Below the pieces are notes generated by a model. The model was not told the origin of the DNA, searched no databases, and saw only the letters and a list, made by a program, of their open reading frames with translations. From Natronococcus amylolyticus DSM 10524 (GTDB lineage: Archaea > Halobacteriota > Halobacteria > Halobacteriales > Natrialbaceae), in the NCBI RefSeq assembly GCF_000337675.1, contig NZ_AOIB01000043.1, forward strand, positions 131,835-180,802: a stretch of DNA of 48,968 bases, given 5' to 3'. The translations under genes were made by a program, and so were the position numbers. Of the stretch, positions 1 to 8,280 are shown piece by piece (position 1 is the first letter of the stretch; each line of letters starts with the position of its first letter).

Positions 1-848
1 CCCACCGTATCTTCACGCAGGTGTACGAGGACTACGACGTCGACTTTACCTTCGTCGACATGACCGACCTCGACGCCATCGAGTCGGCGTTTCGCGAGGA
101 GACCGAGCTGTTGTGGCTCGAGACCCCGACCAATCCGCTCATGTCGATCGTCGACATCGAGGCCGCTTCCGAGATCGCCCACGCTCACGATGCGCTGTGT
201 GCGATCGACAACACGTTCGCGACGCCGTACCTCCAGCGCCCGCTCGAGCTGGGCGCCGACATCGTCTCGCACTCGCTGACGAAGTACCTCGGCGGTCACT
301 CCGACGTGGTCGGGGGCGCCCTGCTGACTAACGACGAGCAACTCGACGAACGGTTCGGCTTCTACCAGAACGCCGTGGGCGCGACGCCGGGTCCCTTCGA
401 TAGCTTCCTCGTCCTTCGCGGTACGAAGACCCTTCCCGTTCGGATGGATCGCCACTGCGAGAACGCCCGCCAGATCGCCGACTGGCTCGCGGACCATCCG
501 GACGTCGATCGGGTCTACTACCCCGGGCTCGAGTCCCATCCCGGCCACGAGATCGCCCGCGAGCAGATGGACGACTTCGGCGGGATGTTGAGCTTCGAGC
601 TCGACGCGAGTCTCGAGGAGACCAGCGAGGTCGTCTCGAACACCGAGGTCTTCACCCTCGCGGAGAGCCTCGGCGGCGTCGAGAGTCTGATCGAGCAGCC
701 CGCACCGATGACCCACGCCGCGATCCCCCGTGAGGAACGCCTCGAGGCCGGACTCACCGACGGCCTCGTCCGCGTCTCGGTGGGGATCGAACACGCCGAC
801 GACCTGATCGCCGACCTCGAGACGGCCATCGAATCGGCGCTGCGCTGA
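1..848 (+). CDS. Trans-sulfuration family PLP enzyme (cystathionine gamma-synthase/lyase type), 5' truncated
   Basis: The window opens inside this gene. The frame is open from base 3 and reads [11 protein letters not shown], a typical internal segment of the Cys/Met metabolism PLP family, so the start lies outside and the GTG at 21 is not the start. The PLP-binding lysine is in [13 protein letters not shown] (codons near 270-308), followed by the conserved [19 protein letters not shown] segment and the C-terminal [16 protein letters not shown]. Members interconvert cysteine, homocysteine and cystathionine or add sulfide to acylated homoserine. The fragment cannot separate synthase, lyase and sulfhydrylase. 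The next gene starts 42 bases downstream on the same strand. Confidence 0.9.
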   Translation, partial: HRIFTQVYEDYDVDFTFVDMTDLDAIESAFREETELLWLETPTNPLMSIVDIEAASEIAHAHDALCAIDNTFATPYLQRPLELGADIVSHSLTKYLGGHSDVVGGALLTNDEQLDERFGFYQNAVGATPGPFDSFLVLRGTKTLPVRMDRHCENARQIADWLADHPDVDRVYYPGLESHPGHEIAREQMDDFGGMLSFELDASLEETSEVVSNTEVFTLAESLGGVESLIEQPAPMTHAAIPREERLEAGLTDGLVRVSVGIEHADDLIADLETAIESALR

Positions 849-890
849 TCGGCCACAATCCTTTCGTCCCGGCGTCTCGAGCCACCGGCT

Positions 891-1577
891 ATGAGCACCG
901 ACAGCGAGGACCCCGGCGTCTACCTCCTGCCGATCACCGTCGACTACGGCGGTCGCGAGCTGACGATCACCCCGACGGCCGTCGAGACCGACCGCGGGCT
1001 GGTCCTGATCGACGTCGGCCCGCCTGGCGCCGTCGACGGGCTTCGAACCCACCTCCGCGGGCTGGGGTTCGACCTCGAGGACGTCTGGCTCGTCCTCGTC
1101 ACCCACCACGACGGCGACCACGTCGGTGGACTCGAGGAGCTGCTCGAGCGGGTCGATCCGATCGTCGCGACCCACCGCGAGGAGGCGCCCTACGTTACCG
1201 GCGACCGGGACCCAATCAAGGGCGACCCGGACGAGTACCGATCCATTCCCATCGATCTGGAGATCACCGGTGGTGCCCGGGTGCCGACGGTCGCAGGACC
1301 GATGGAGATCGTCGAGACGCCCGGGCACTCGCCGGGTCACGTCTCCTTACACTTCTCGGATCACGGCCTGCTGCTGGCCGGCGACGCGCTCGTTGCCGAC
1401 GGAGACGAGCCGCTTTCGGGCCCGAAACCCGAGTTCACGCCCGACATGGAGCGTGCGGCGGAGTCGGTCGGCCGGCTCGCCGACCTCGAGATCGAACAGG
1501 TCGTCTGCTTCCACGGCGGCCACGCCGAGGCCGGGAGCGAGCGCCTCGCGGAGATCAACGAGGAGCTGCGCGGGTAA
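891..1577 (+). CDS. MBL-fold metallo-hydrolase
   Basis: A 228-residue metallo-beta-lactamase fold protein. The first metal motif is THHDGDHVGG at residues 71-80, the H-x-D-x-D-H variant seen in part of the superfamily rather than the usual H-x-H-x-D-H. Later metal-binding positions are visible in TPGHSPGHVSLHF, LLAGDALV and CFHGGH. The family hydrolyses thioesters, lactones, phosphodiesters or beta-lactams, and the substrate cannot be told from sequence. The ATG at 891 is the first plausible start after the preceding stop. The gene is probably soluble and cytoplasmic, with no signal peptide. Confidence 0.88.
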   Translation: MSTDSEDPGVYLLPITVDYGGRELTITPTAVETDRGLVLIDVGPPGAVDGLRTHLRGLGFDLEDVWLVLVTHHDGDHVGGLEELLERVDPIVATHREEAPYVTGDRDPIKGDPDEYRSIPIDLEITGGARVPTVAGPMEIVETPGHSPGHVSLHFSDHGLLLAGDALVADGDEPLSGPKPEFTPDMERAAESVGRLADLEIEQVVCFHGGHAEAGSERLAEINEELRG

Positions 1578-1710
1578 TCGAGACCGACGAGCACCGAATT
1601 TCGATTGAAACGCCGTCGAGCGCGGCGACGTCGTCGGCTCGGCGCGGCCTCGAACGCGGGCCGCGCGACTGACAGCGCTATGCCCCTCGCTCGAGTAGCG
1701 GGACGACGAC

Positions 1711-2202
1711 GTGGCGTCTCACCGATCGTCGACGGTGCGGATCGCGTACGCGGCGACCGGCTGGTGGGTCGCGTTCGCGGCGCTCAGCTTCTACTGGGCG
1801 GCCGGCGGGACGATCGGGGTTTCGACGCTCGGCGCGGGAATCGGGGCACTCGCGGCGGAGCGAGAGCCCTGGTTCGTCGCGACGGTCGCGGCGACAGGCG
1901 TCCTGAAACTCGTCCCCGCCGTGCTCGCGCTCTCGCTGGTTCGGCCGTGGGGTGATCGGCTCCCGAGCCGGTTCCGCGCCGTCGCGGTCGGCGGACTGGG
2001 CGTTCTCTCGGTGCTGTACGGTGCGGTCGGGATCGCGGCGAAACTGCTCGTACTCGTCGGCGTCGTCACTCCCGGCGGAATCGACGCTCGAGGGTTCTGG
2101 GGCCACCTCCTCGTCTGGGATCCGGTCTGGGTGCTCGGCGGTGCGTTGCTGTGCGCCGCGGCGGTTCGCTCACGCCGAGAGCCGAGCGAGGCGTCGCACT
2201 GA
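1711..2202 (+). CDS. Small polytopic membrane protein, DUF3995-like
   Basis: This 163-residue protein starts at a GTG and has about four hydrophobic segments, roughly at residues 10-35, 48-75, 88-115 and 128-155. The N-terminal stretch AALSFYWAAGG resembles DUF3995 membrane proteins, which have no known function. It ends 13 bases from the convergent RNA ligase gene. The assignment to DUF3995 rests on memory of that motif. No catalytic residues are evident, and the tail is basic. Confidence 0.7.
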   Translation: MASHRSSTVRIAYAATGWWVAFAALSFYWAAGGTIGVSTLGAGIGALAAEREPWFVATVAATGVLKLVPAVLALSLVRPWGDRLPSRFRAVAVGGLGVLSVLYGAVGIAAKLLVLVGVVTPGGIDARGFWGHLLVWDPVWVLGGALLCAAAVRSRREPSEASH

Positions 2203-2215
2203 CGTCGCCTCGCCG

Positions 2216-3337
2216 TCACTCCGTGACGACGTGGCCCTCGAGGTAGTTCTCGATTTTGTCGTTGCTCGACTGTACCCGCTTGCAGAAGGTGAGGACTCGG
2301 TCGCCGTCCTCCCGACGATCGCTCTCGATTTCGAGGGTCAGTCCCTGCTTGCGGAGGTGCTCGAGCAGCGCCTCGACCGTTTCGGAACTCGCGCGGACGG
2401 TGTGGCGTTCGCCGACCGTCCCGCCGTCGCCGACGGTGTCGATGGCCTCGCGCATCGACAGCAAGATTGCCTCGCCCAGTTCGTGAGCCCGCTTGCGGGC
2501 GATATCGTCGCTCCCGTCGACCTCGATCGTTCGGAACCCCTCCCGCAGCAGCCGTCGGAACATGAACGGCTGTCCGTAGTCGAACGGTAGCGAGAACGCG
2601 TACGCGAGGTCGCTCCGCGTCGAGGCCGACGTCGTGTACTTCAGCAGCGTCGTCGCGTCGGGCGAGCGCATCACGACGCCCTCCCGGTTCTCGGCCTCGA
2701 GATCCTCGACGATCCGTAACACCTCGTCCGCCGCCTCGTCGACGTCGTAACTGCCGAACAGTCGGGTCTGGGGGACACCGTACCGATCGTAGCGCTCGCG
2801 GCGCGCTTCGACGGCGAGGGGCTCGCCGGACTGTCGGTCCCGCCAGTCGAACGCTCGGAACGCGAGCGAGTCGACCTCGGGGTAGTCGTGGGCGGTGTAG
2901 GGGTTCTCCGGGCCGATCATCTCGCCACAGACCATCGCCCCCGGATGGTCGTCGAACAGCGCCTCGAGGTCGACCAGGCGCTCTATGATCCGGGTCGTGA
3001 ACGGACAGACCATCCCGCTGCGGGTAAACGCCAGCCGCTCGCCCTCGAGGCAGACGACGCGGACGTTGTAGCCGTTGAGCTTCTCCTCGACGACGACTCG
3101 ATCCTCGAACTGAGTCGGGATCCCCGTCTCGAGGACGAGGGCCCGAGGAACCTTCGGGAACCCGCGGACGACCTCGCGGTCGATCAGGACGGTCCCTCGC
3201 TCGATACCGCGGCGGTAGTCCGGGACGTGGCGGTACTCCCGGCCCTCGTAGCTGCGGTCCTCGAGATGCTCCTCGAGGCCTTCGAATGCAGACTCGCCGA
3301 TCCCGAGCGGCCTGTGGTACTCGGTATCACTCATCAT
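2216..3337 (-). CDS. ATP-dependent RNA ligase, Pab1020/Rnl3 family
   Basis: A 373-residue archaeal RNA ligase. The nucleotidyltransferase motif I is EEKLNG at residues 84-89, with the adenylated lysine at 86. Other motifs visible are GEMIGPENPY (motif III region), EGVVMRSPD (motif IV) and LLKYTTS (motif V), followed by the C-terminal dimerisation region of the family. It would join RNA 5'-phosphate and 3'-hydroxyl ends or circularise RNA using ATP. The start could be Met1 or Met2; a TTATTT box 22-27 bases upstream supports this position. In archaea this gene co-occurs with the PIN protein encoded here at 4377-5051. Confidence 0.92.
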   Translation of the reverse strand: MMSDTEYHRPLGIGESAFEGLEEHLEDRSYEGREYRHVPDYRRGIERGTVLIDREVVRGFPKVPRALVLETGIPTQFEDRVVVEEKLNGYNVRVVCLEGERLAFTRSGMVCPFTTRIIERLVDLEALFDDHPGAMVCGEMIGPENPYTAHDYPEVDSLAFRAFDWRDRQSGEPLAVEARRERYDRYGVPQTRLFGSYDVDEAADEVLRIVEDLEAENREGVVMRSPDATTLLKYTTSASTRSDLAYAFSLPFDYGQPFMFRRLLREGFRTIEVDGSDDIARKRAHELGEAILLSMREAIDTVGDGGTVGERHTVRASSETVEALLEHLRKQGLTLEIESDRREDGDRVLTFCKRVQSSNDKIENYLEGHVVTE

Positions 3338-3358
3338 AGGTAGGTACTACGGCGAGCG

Positions 3359-3364
3359 AAATAA
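3359..3364 (-). promoter_or_regulatory. TATA-like box of the RNA ligase gene
   Basis: On the minus strand this reads TTATTT, placed 22-27 bases upstream of the ligase ATG. That is the spacing expected for a leaderless archaeal transcript. Confidence 0.45.
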
Positions 3365-3402
3365 CTGCCGGGGCGCTCGGAGAGGACGGACGATTGGGTC
3401 GG

Positions 3403-3795
3403 CTACAGCTCCAGCCCGCAGTGGGTACACATCGTTCGATCCGGATCGTTCGGGGCGCCGCAGTCGGCGCAGTTCACGGTCGAGCTGGCGGCTTCGTTCC
3501 CCGTTTCGGCACGAACCGGCGCACCGCACTCGCCGCAGTACCGGACCGACTCCCCGGGCTCGATACTGTCGACGTCGAACTCGAGGCTCGTCCCGCAGCG
3601 GGTGCAGTAGTTCGGCCAGCCGGAACCGTCGTCGCTCCCGCCTCGCCGTCGTTCCCGATGCACCTGCACGACGCCGACGACAAACAGGGTTCCGAACGCA
3701 GCCCAGCCGATCGGACCCAGCGCGAGGAACGCCGTGAACAGCACGTAGGCGAGCGCGAGGAGGCCGATCGCCTGGAGTGCGGTGCGAACGCTCAT
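3403..3795 (-). CDS. Membrane-anchored double zinc-ribbon protein
   Basis: A 130-residue protein with two N-terminal hydrophobic segments (about residues 6-28 and 30-46), a basic stretch HRERRRGG, then two zinc-ribbon units. The first is CTRCG...CGECG (about residues 68-97) and the second CADCG...CTHCG near the C-terminus. The ribbons would face the cytoplasm and bind structural zinc. An AT-rich AAAACTTAT box lies about 25-35 bases upstream on the minus strand, supporting this ATG. It is 65 bases upstream of the RNA ligase gene on the same strand. Function is unknown. Confidence 0.75.
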   Translation of the reverse strand: MSVRTALQAIGLLALAYVLFTAFLALGPIGWAAFGTLFVVGVVQVHRERRRGGSDDGSGWPNYCTRCGTSLEFDVDSIEPGESVRYCGECGAPVRAETGNEAASSTVNCADCGAPNDPDRTMCTHCGLEL

Positions 3796-3887
3796 ATCGA
3801 TCGTGTCGAGTCGCTCCGGATAAGTTTTCTCTCCGAATGGGGTCCCGAAGCGGAATTCTCATCGGTGCGCGGCGACAACTCGCGGCC

Positions 3888-4328
3888 ATGCGAATCGAAC
3901 TCCGCGTCTGCCAGCACTGTCTCGAGGGCGACCACGGCAACGAGCGTCGCACCGAGGTCATCAACGACATGGTCGCCTGCGCGGAGCGAATCCGCGAGCA
4001 CAAGGACGTCATCGACCTCGAGGAGGTCGTCATCCGTCGGGTGACCGAGACCGACCCCGGCAAACCCGAGTCGCTGCCGGTCGTCTCGGCGACGATCCAG
4101 GATGATCAGATCGTGCTCAACGACCTCCAGCTCGTTACCGAGGGGCCGGACGGGAACATGCTCATGTACGTCGATCCTCAGGACATCATGACCGTCCTCG
4201 CGGGCAACGTCGACGAGATCAGCAAGGCCGTCCACGAGGACGTCACGGTCGACCTCTCCTCGACCAGCGCGGAGATGATCTCGGAGGCCGACCTCGGGGC
4301 CCGGGGGCCGAACACCGACGAACCCTGA
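3888..4328 (+). CDS. Conserved haloarchaeal-type protein of unknown function with CxxC
   Basis: A 146-residue acidic protein read from the ATG at 3888. The frame stays open further upstream, but that part overlaps the divergent zinc-ribbon gene and is arginine-rich noise. The N-terminus MRIELRVCQHCLEGDHG has a CxxC at residues 8-11 that could bind metal. The rest alternates short strands and helices, with a Met-rich patch (GNMLMYVDPQDIMTV). I do not recognise the family. It lies between RNA ligase and the ligase-partner PIN gene and ends 48 bases before the latter. Confidence 0.7.
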   Translation: MRIELRVCQHCLEGDHGNERRTEVINDMVACAERIREHKDVIDLEEVVIRRVTETDPGKPESLPVVSATIQDDQIVLNDLQLVTEGPDGNMLMYVDPQDIMTVLAGNVDEISKAVHEDVTVDLSSTSAEMISEADLGARGPNTDEP

Positions 4329-4376
4329 TCCGGCTGCGAACCCAGCTATTTCTCCCTCGAGGACGTACCCCCGTTC

Positions 4377-5051
4377 ATGTCCGTCGACGCGTTCAAACAG
4401 CGGTTCGTCCTCGACACGTCGCTGTTTCTCACCGAGGAGATTCGCCGGGACGGCGAGTCGCTCGAGGACGCGGTGCTCCGGCTGCTCGAGCTGATCGCGA
4501 ACGCCCGCCTCAACCTCGGCATCTCCTGTTACGTCCCGCCGACGATCCACGACGAGCTGACGACGATGCTCGAGGCCCGCGGCGTGAGCGAGGAGGTCTA
4601 CTCGAAGCTCAACACCTGGGTGATCCGCAAACACCCCGATCGGTACGCCGTCTCGATTCCCGCTAACGTCGTCTACAGCTTCGTCGACGAGATGAGCGGT
4701 CGGGTCGACCGCGGGTTACGGGTCTCCGAGAAGGCGGTTCGTCGCGCCGAGGACAGCGCCGACGAACTCCTCGAGGACCACGATCACAAGACCGAGGTCG
4801 ACGCGGTGATCTCGGAGCTACGCGAGAAGTACCGCGACGCGATGCGCACCGGTGTGCTCGACTCCCGCGAGGACTTCGACCTGCTGATCCTCGCCCGCGA
4901 GCTCGAGGCCGGCGTCGTCACGGAGGACCGGGGAATCATCGACTGGACGGAGGACTTCGGGCTGCGGTACATCCGCGGCCGGGAGTTTCCGGACCTGCTC
5001 GAGCAGTACCTCACGGCCGTCGATTCCGACTCGAAGCGGACGATCGACTGA
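4377..5051 (+). CDS. RNA ligase partner / HARP-type RNA-free ribonuclease P family PIN protein
   Basis: A 224-residue PIN-like nuclease of the family named RNA ligase partner, later recognised as homologues of Aquifex RNase P (HARP). Acidic metal-binding candidates are Asp13 in VLDTSLF, Glu60 in IHDELTT, Asp166/Asp168 in REDFDLLIL, Asp184 in TEDRG and Asp189. The helical insert at about residues 100-160, involved in tRNA binding in Aquifex, is present and charged. Members cleave 5' leaders from pre-tRNA in vitro. In archaea that also have RNA-based RNase P the physiological role is unclear. A CTATTT box 24-33 bases upstream supports the ATG. Confidence 0.9.
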   Translation: MSVDAFKQRFVLDTSLFLTEEIRRDGESLEDAVLRLLELIANARLNLGISCYVPPTIHDELTTMLEARGVSEEVYSKLNTWVIRKHPDRYAVSIPANVVYSFVDEMSGRVDRGLRVSEKAVRRAEDSADELLEDHDHKTEVDAVISELREKYRDAMRTGVLDSREDFDLLILARELEAGVVTEDRGIIDWTEDFGLRYIRGREFPDLLEQYLTAVDSDSKRTID

Positions 5052-5095
5052 CCGGTGGCTCCGTGTCCCGGTCGTGCCACACGAAACCGTGTCAT

Positions 5096-5113
5096 ATCTA
5101 CCCTTGGGCAGAT
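5096..5113. promoter_or_regulatory. Palindrome upstream of the binding-protein gene
   Basis: ATCTACCC and GGGCAGAT form 8-base arms with one mismatch around a TT spacer. The site lies in the 176-base gap between the PIN gene and the binding-protein gene, 115 bases before the latter's start. It could be an operator. No regulator is identified. Confidence 0.3.
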
Positions 5114-5227
5114 CTATCAAACGCTCGTCCGCCCACAACTCTTTTCGATGGTCGTTCGTGTACGAAATAGCTGTAACTCTTGCAGGTGCGGTCACCCTTA
5201 TCACCGCCTCGGCGGCTACGATTCGTC

Positions 5228-6238
5228 GTGAACCGACGCAATCTTCTGAAGGGTATCGGTGCAACGTCTGCAGTCTCGATTTCCGGACTTGCGGGCTGTC
5301 TCGACGACGAGTCGGGTGACGGGGAGTTCCCCTCGGACTCGCTCACGTGGATGATCCCCTGGTCGGAAGGGGGCGGCACGGACACCTACGCGCGCCAGCT
5401 CGAGCCGCTGATGAGCGACGCGCTCGACGAGCCGATCGAGATCGACAACAGGGCCGGCGCGGCGAGCCTGCTGGGCATCGAGTGGCTCCACGGCCAGGAC
5501 GACGACGGCTACACGTTCGGAACGGCCAACACCCCCAGCTGGCAGTTCGCCTGGCGGATGGAGGACGTCGAGGCCTGGGAGCCGACCGAGTTCGAGCCGA
5601 TCGCGTACTTCGGCGTCTTCGGGTACACGATCATCGTCAACGACGACTACGACGTCGAGGACTACGCAGACCTGCAGGACGCCTACGCCGACGGCGAACT
5701 CGAGAACTTCGCGGTCCAGGGGGTCGGCCACGACAGCCACGTCGCGGCCTACCTGCTCCGGGACGACTACGACCTCGCATGGGACAACGTGGTCCCCTAC
5801 GACGGCGGCGGCGAGGTCAACGAGGCGGTCATCTCCGGCGAGGCGCCCGCGGGCATCGCGACGAACACCTCCGCGATCACGGCCGAGGAATCGGGTAACG
5901 TCTCGGCGGTCGTCAACCTGATGGACACCGAGCTCGACGCCTTCCCCGAGATCGATCAGATCACCGACTACGGCGACAGCATGGCCTACCTCACCGAGTT
6001 CCGTCAGACCCAGATCGCGCCGCCCGGAACGCCGACGGACGTCCGGGAGGAACTCGAGGCCGCGACCGAACACGCCGCGACCCACGAGGAGGCCGAGGAG
6101 TGGGCCGAGGAGACGGGGAACGTCCTCGAGTTCGGCGACATGGACGACGCTGCCGCGGACATGGAGGGCGCACTCGAGGAACTCGAGGAGAACATCGACT
6201 TCGAGGGGTTCCAGCAGCAGATCGAAGACGACGAGTAG
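5228..6238 (+). CDS. Tripartite tricarboxylate transporter substrate-binding lipoprotein (TctC/Bug family)
   Basis: The chosen GTG gives MNRRNLLKGIGATSA, a twin-arginine signal with RR at residues 3-4, and a lipobox LAGC with Cys24, so a Tat-exported, lipid-anchored binding protein is expected. The mature part begins SLTWMIPWSEGGGTDTYAR, the hallmark N-terminus of TctC/Bug proteins, and totals 336 residues. These bind carboxylates such as citrate for a TctA/TctB permease. No tctA or tctB lies next to it, so it is an orphan here. A CTTATC box is 23-31 bases before the GTG. The convergent MFS gene is 42 bases away. Confidence 0.88.
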   Translation: MNRRNLLKGIGATSAVSISGLAGCLDDESGDGEFPSDSLTWMIPWSEGGGTDTYARQLEPLMSDALDEPIEIDNRAGAASLLGIEWLHGQDDDGYTFGTANTPSWQFAWRMEDVEAWEPTEFEPIAYFGVFGYTIIVNDDYDVEDYADLQDAYADGELENFAVQGVGHDSHVAAYLLRDDYDLAWDNVVPYDGGGEVNEAVISGEAPAGIATNTSAITAEESGNVSAVVNLMDTELDAFPEIDQITDYGDSMAYLTEFRQTQIAPPGTPTDVREELEAATEHAATHEEAEEWAEETGNVLEFGDMDDAAADMEGALEELEENIDFEGFQQQIEDDE

Positions 6239-6280
6239 CCCCACCGATCGCGACGGCACGTCCGTCCGCGTTCGCTTTTC

Positions 6281-7564
6281 TCACTGCGATCGAGCCCGCT
6301 CCCGCACCATGAGCCAGCACGCACAGCAGAAGCCGACGGCGACCGTCGCCGCGAGAATGCCGAAGGCGATCCGGTAGCCGAACTCGGTGTACGCGACGGT
6401 GCCCTCGACGGTCTCGCCGGTCTGGTAGGCGTCGAGCGCCACCCCCATCGCCGCTGGCAGGACTGTGCCGCCGACGAACCCCGCAGTGTTGACGGTCGCG
6501 GTCGCGATCCCGCTCGCGCTCGGCGGGTAGCGCTCCTTGACGACCGACAGCGACAACATTGCGGCGCCAAAGAGGAATCCGCAGGCCAGATAGGAGACGG
6601 CGACGACCGCCAGCGGCGGCTGACCGAAGACGGGGACGGCAGCGAGCGCGACCGCGAACAGCCCGATCCCGACGGTCATCGGCAGCAACCGCCGTTCGAT
6701 CCGGTCGGAGAACCAGCCGATCGTCGTCGGCCCGAGCAACACGCCGACCGACGCGAGCAGGGTGAAATAGGAGGCCGTCGTCACATCGAGTTCGTAGACG
6801 ACAACGATGTAGGGGACGCCCCACATCCCGACAAGGGTCAACATCGCCCCGTTACCGGCGAAGAAGACGATCGACAGCAGCCACTGATCGAGATCCCGAG
6901 CGAGCGTCCGCAGGTGGTCACCCAGCTCCGCGAGCGTAATGTCGGGCTGTTCGGGGACGCCCTCGATCGGCTCGAGGCCCGCCGCGGCCGGGGACTGGCG
7001 TGCCAGGACGAAGACGGCGCCCGCGGCGACGATTCCGACGCCACCAAGCGAGAGAATCGTCGCGCGCCAGCCGAACTGACCGACGGTGACGGCCAGCGGC
7101 GTCGTCGCGAGGATCGCCCCGAGACCCGCGATACTGCCGGTCAGCCCGGTCATCGTCGCGAACTCGTCGGGGCGGTACCAGTTGGCACAGAAGCGCAGGA
7201 TCGAGACGAAAATAACGCCGCTCCCGAGGCCGATGAGCGCCCGCGAAGCGAACGCCGCGAGGTAGCTCCCGCTCAGGGCGAACCCGACCGCGCCCAGGCT
7301 CAGGACGATCCCGCCGATCGAGCCGACGTAGCGCGGGCCGAGCCGGTCGGCGAGCACGCCAGTCGGGATCTGGATGGCGGCGTAGATGAGAAAGAAGGAG
7401 GCGTGGAGCGTCCCTAGCTGGGCTGCGCTGGTCTCGAAATCGACCGTCAGCTCCTCGGAGATGACAGCCGTCGAGAGCCGGTGGAGATTGACTAGCAGGA
7501 AGACGGTCGCCAGCGCGGCCCACGCGAGCCACCGACGTTTCGTCGGGTCCGACAGAACGTTCAC
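6281..7564 (-). CDS. MFS transporter
   Basis: A 427-residue major facilitator with about 12 hydrophobic segments. The loop 2-3 motif is GVLADRLGPRYVGS, and the GLGSGVIF segment in helix 4 is typical. It starts at GTG (7564) and reads MNVLSDPTKRRWLAW. The sequence resembles anion/organic-acid symporters of the family. The convergent neighbour is a carboxylate-binding lipoprotein, so an organic acid substrate is possible but unproved. Confidence 0.88.
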   Translation of the reverse strand: MNVLSDPTKRRWLAWAALATVFLLVNLHRLSTAVISEELTVDFETSAAQLGTLHASFFLIYAAIQIPTGVLADRLGPRYVGSIGGIVLSLGAVGFALSGSYLAAFASRALIGLGSGVIFVSILRFCANWYRPDEFATMTGLTGSIAGLGAILATTPLAVTVGQFGWRATILSLGGVGIVAAGAVFVLARQSPAAAGLEPIEGVPEQPDITLAELGDHLRTLARDLDQWLLSIVFFAGNGAMLTLVGMWGVPYIVVVYELDVTTASYFTLLASVGVLLGPTTIGWFSDRIERRLLPMTVGIGLFAVALAAVPVFGQPPLAVVAVSYLACGFLFGAAMLSLSVVKERYPPSASGIATATVNTAGFVGGTVLPAAMGVALDAYQTGETVEGTVAYTEFGYRIAFGILAATVAVGFCCACWLMVRERARSQ

Positions 7565-7681
7565 ACGGCAGGGGTTTCTCGAGAGGTGAAGTAAGCGTTC
7601 GGAGACCCGTCGGTCTTGCCGATTCGAGAGCGCGGCCGCTCTCGAGTTTGCGGTCGGAAAACGACTATCGCTCGAGTCGGA

Positions 7682-7948
7682 TCAGATGCGGCCGACGTTC
7701 TCGACGCCGACGCTCTCGACGCCGTCGACCTCGGAGAAGTTCTCCTCGACGGCTTCCGTGCCGCCCGAGCCGTCGGGAACGATGACCGTCGGGTAGAGGG
7801 CGATGAGGCCGAACGCGACGTCTTCGCGCTCGACGCCGTTGATCTTGGCACCCTCGGGGAGGGCGCTCTCAAGGCGCTCCTGGAGCGCGTCGAGGTCGAT
7901 ATCGGGACTGTCCGGCATGACCTTGATTTTGGCAGCGACTTTTCCCAT
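7682..7948 (-). CDS. ef1b: Translation elongation factor aEF-1 beta
   Basis: The 88-residue protein [23 protein letters not shown]... matches archaeal EF-1 beta over its full length, ending [15 protein letters not shown]. It exchanges GDP for GTP on aEF-1 alpha during protein synthesis. The ATG at 7948 is chosen because it gives the conserved MGKV start; longer readings run into the upstream zinc-finger gene. It starts 2 bases after that gene's stop, so the two are cotranscribed. Confidence 0.95.
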   Translation of the reverse strand: MGKVAAKIKVMPDSPDIDLDALQERLESALPEGAKINGVEREDVAFGLIALYPTVIVPDGSGGTEAVEENFSEVDGVESVGVENVGRI

Positions 7949-7950
7949 TG

Positions 7951-8130
7951 TTATGGTCCGGTGAATCCGCAGTCGGGACACTCGTAGAGGTTGCTCTGCT
8001 TGCGACACTTGGCACAGCGGAAGACGCGCGTGCCACAGTCGGGACACTTGAACGCGGCGGCGTTCGTGCCCGCGATGTTGATTCCACAGGAGACACAGGA
8101 GCGTCTGTCCTGCCCGTCCGTCGTACTCAT
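7951..8130 (-). CDS. Four-CxxC zinc-finger micro-protein (HVO_2753-like)
   Basis: A 59-residue protein made almost entirely of four knuckles: CVSCG, CPDCG, CAKC and CPDCG, which would form two zinc pockets. Size, motif order and the position directly before aEF-1 beta match the Haloferax protein HVO_2753, which has been linked to swarming and biofilm formation. The start ATG at 8130 gives [12 protein letters not shown]. The link to HVO_2753 is from memory of that family. The role in RNA or translation suggested by its partner gene is inference. Confidence 0.88.
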   Translation of the reverse strand: MSTTDGQDRRSCVSCGINIAGTNAAAFKCPDCGTRVFRCAKCRKQSNLYECPDCGFTGP

Positions 8131-8280
8131 ACCCCTCCCTTTTTGCCCGTCGTTTTTAACCCTTGCGAGGTCGAACTCACCGACCGAATCTCCGCACAGC
8201 GGGATCGACTCGCCCGCCTTCGACGAAAGCGGGCGCGTCGAACTCAACATTCAAATTCGTGTAGCCCGAACCCTCGTCGA

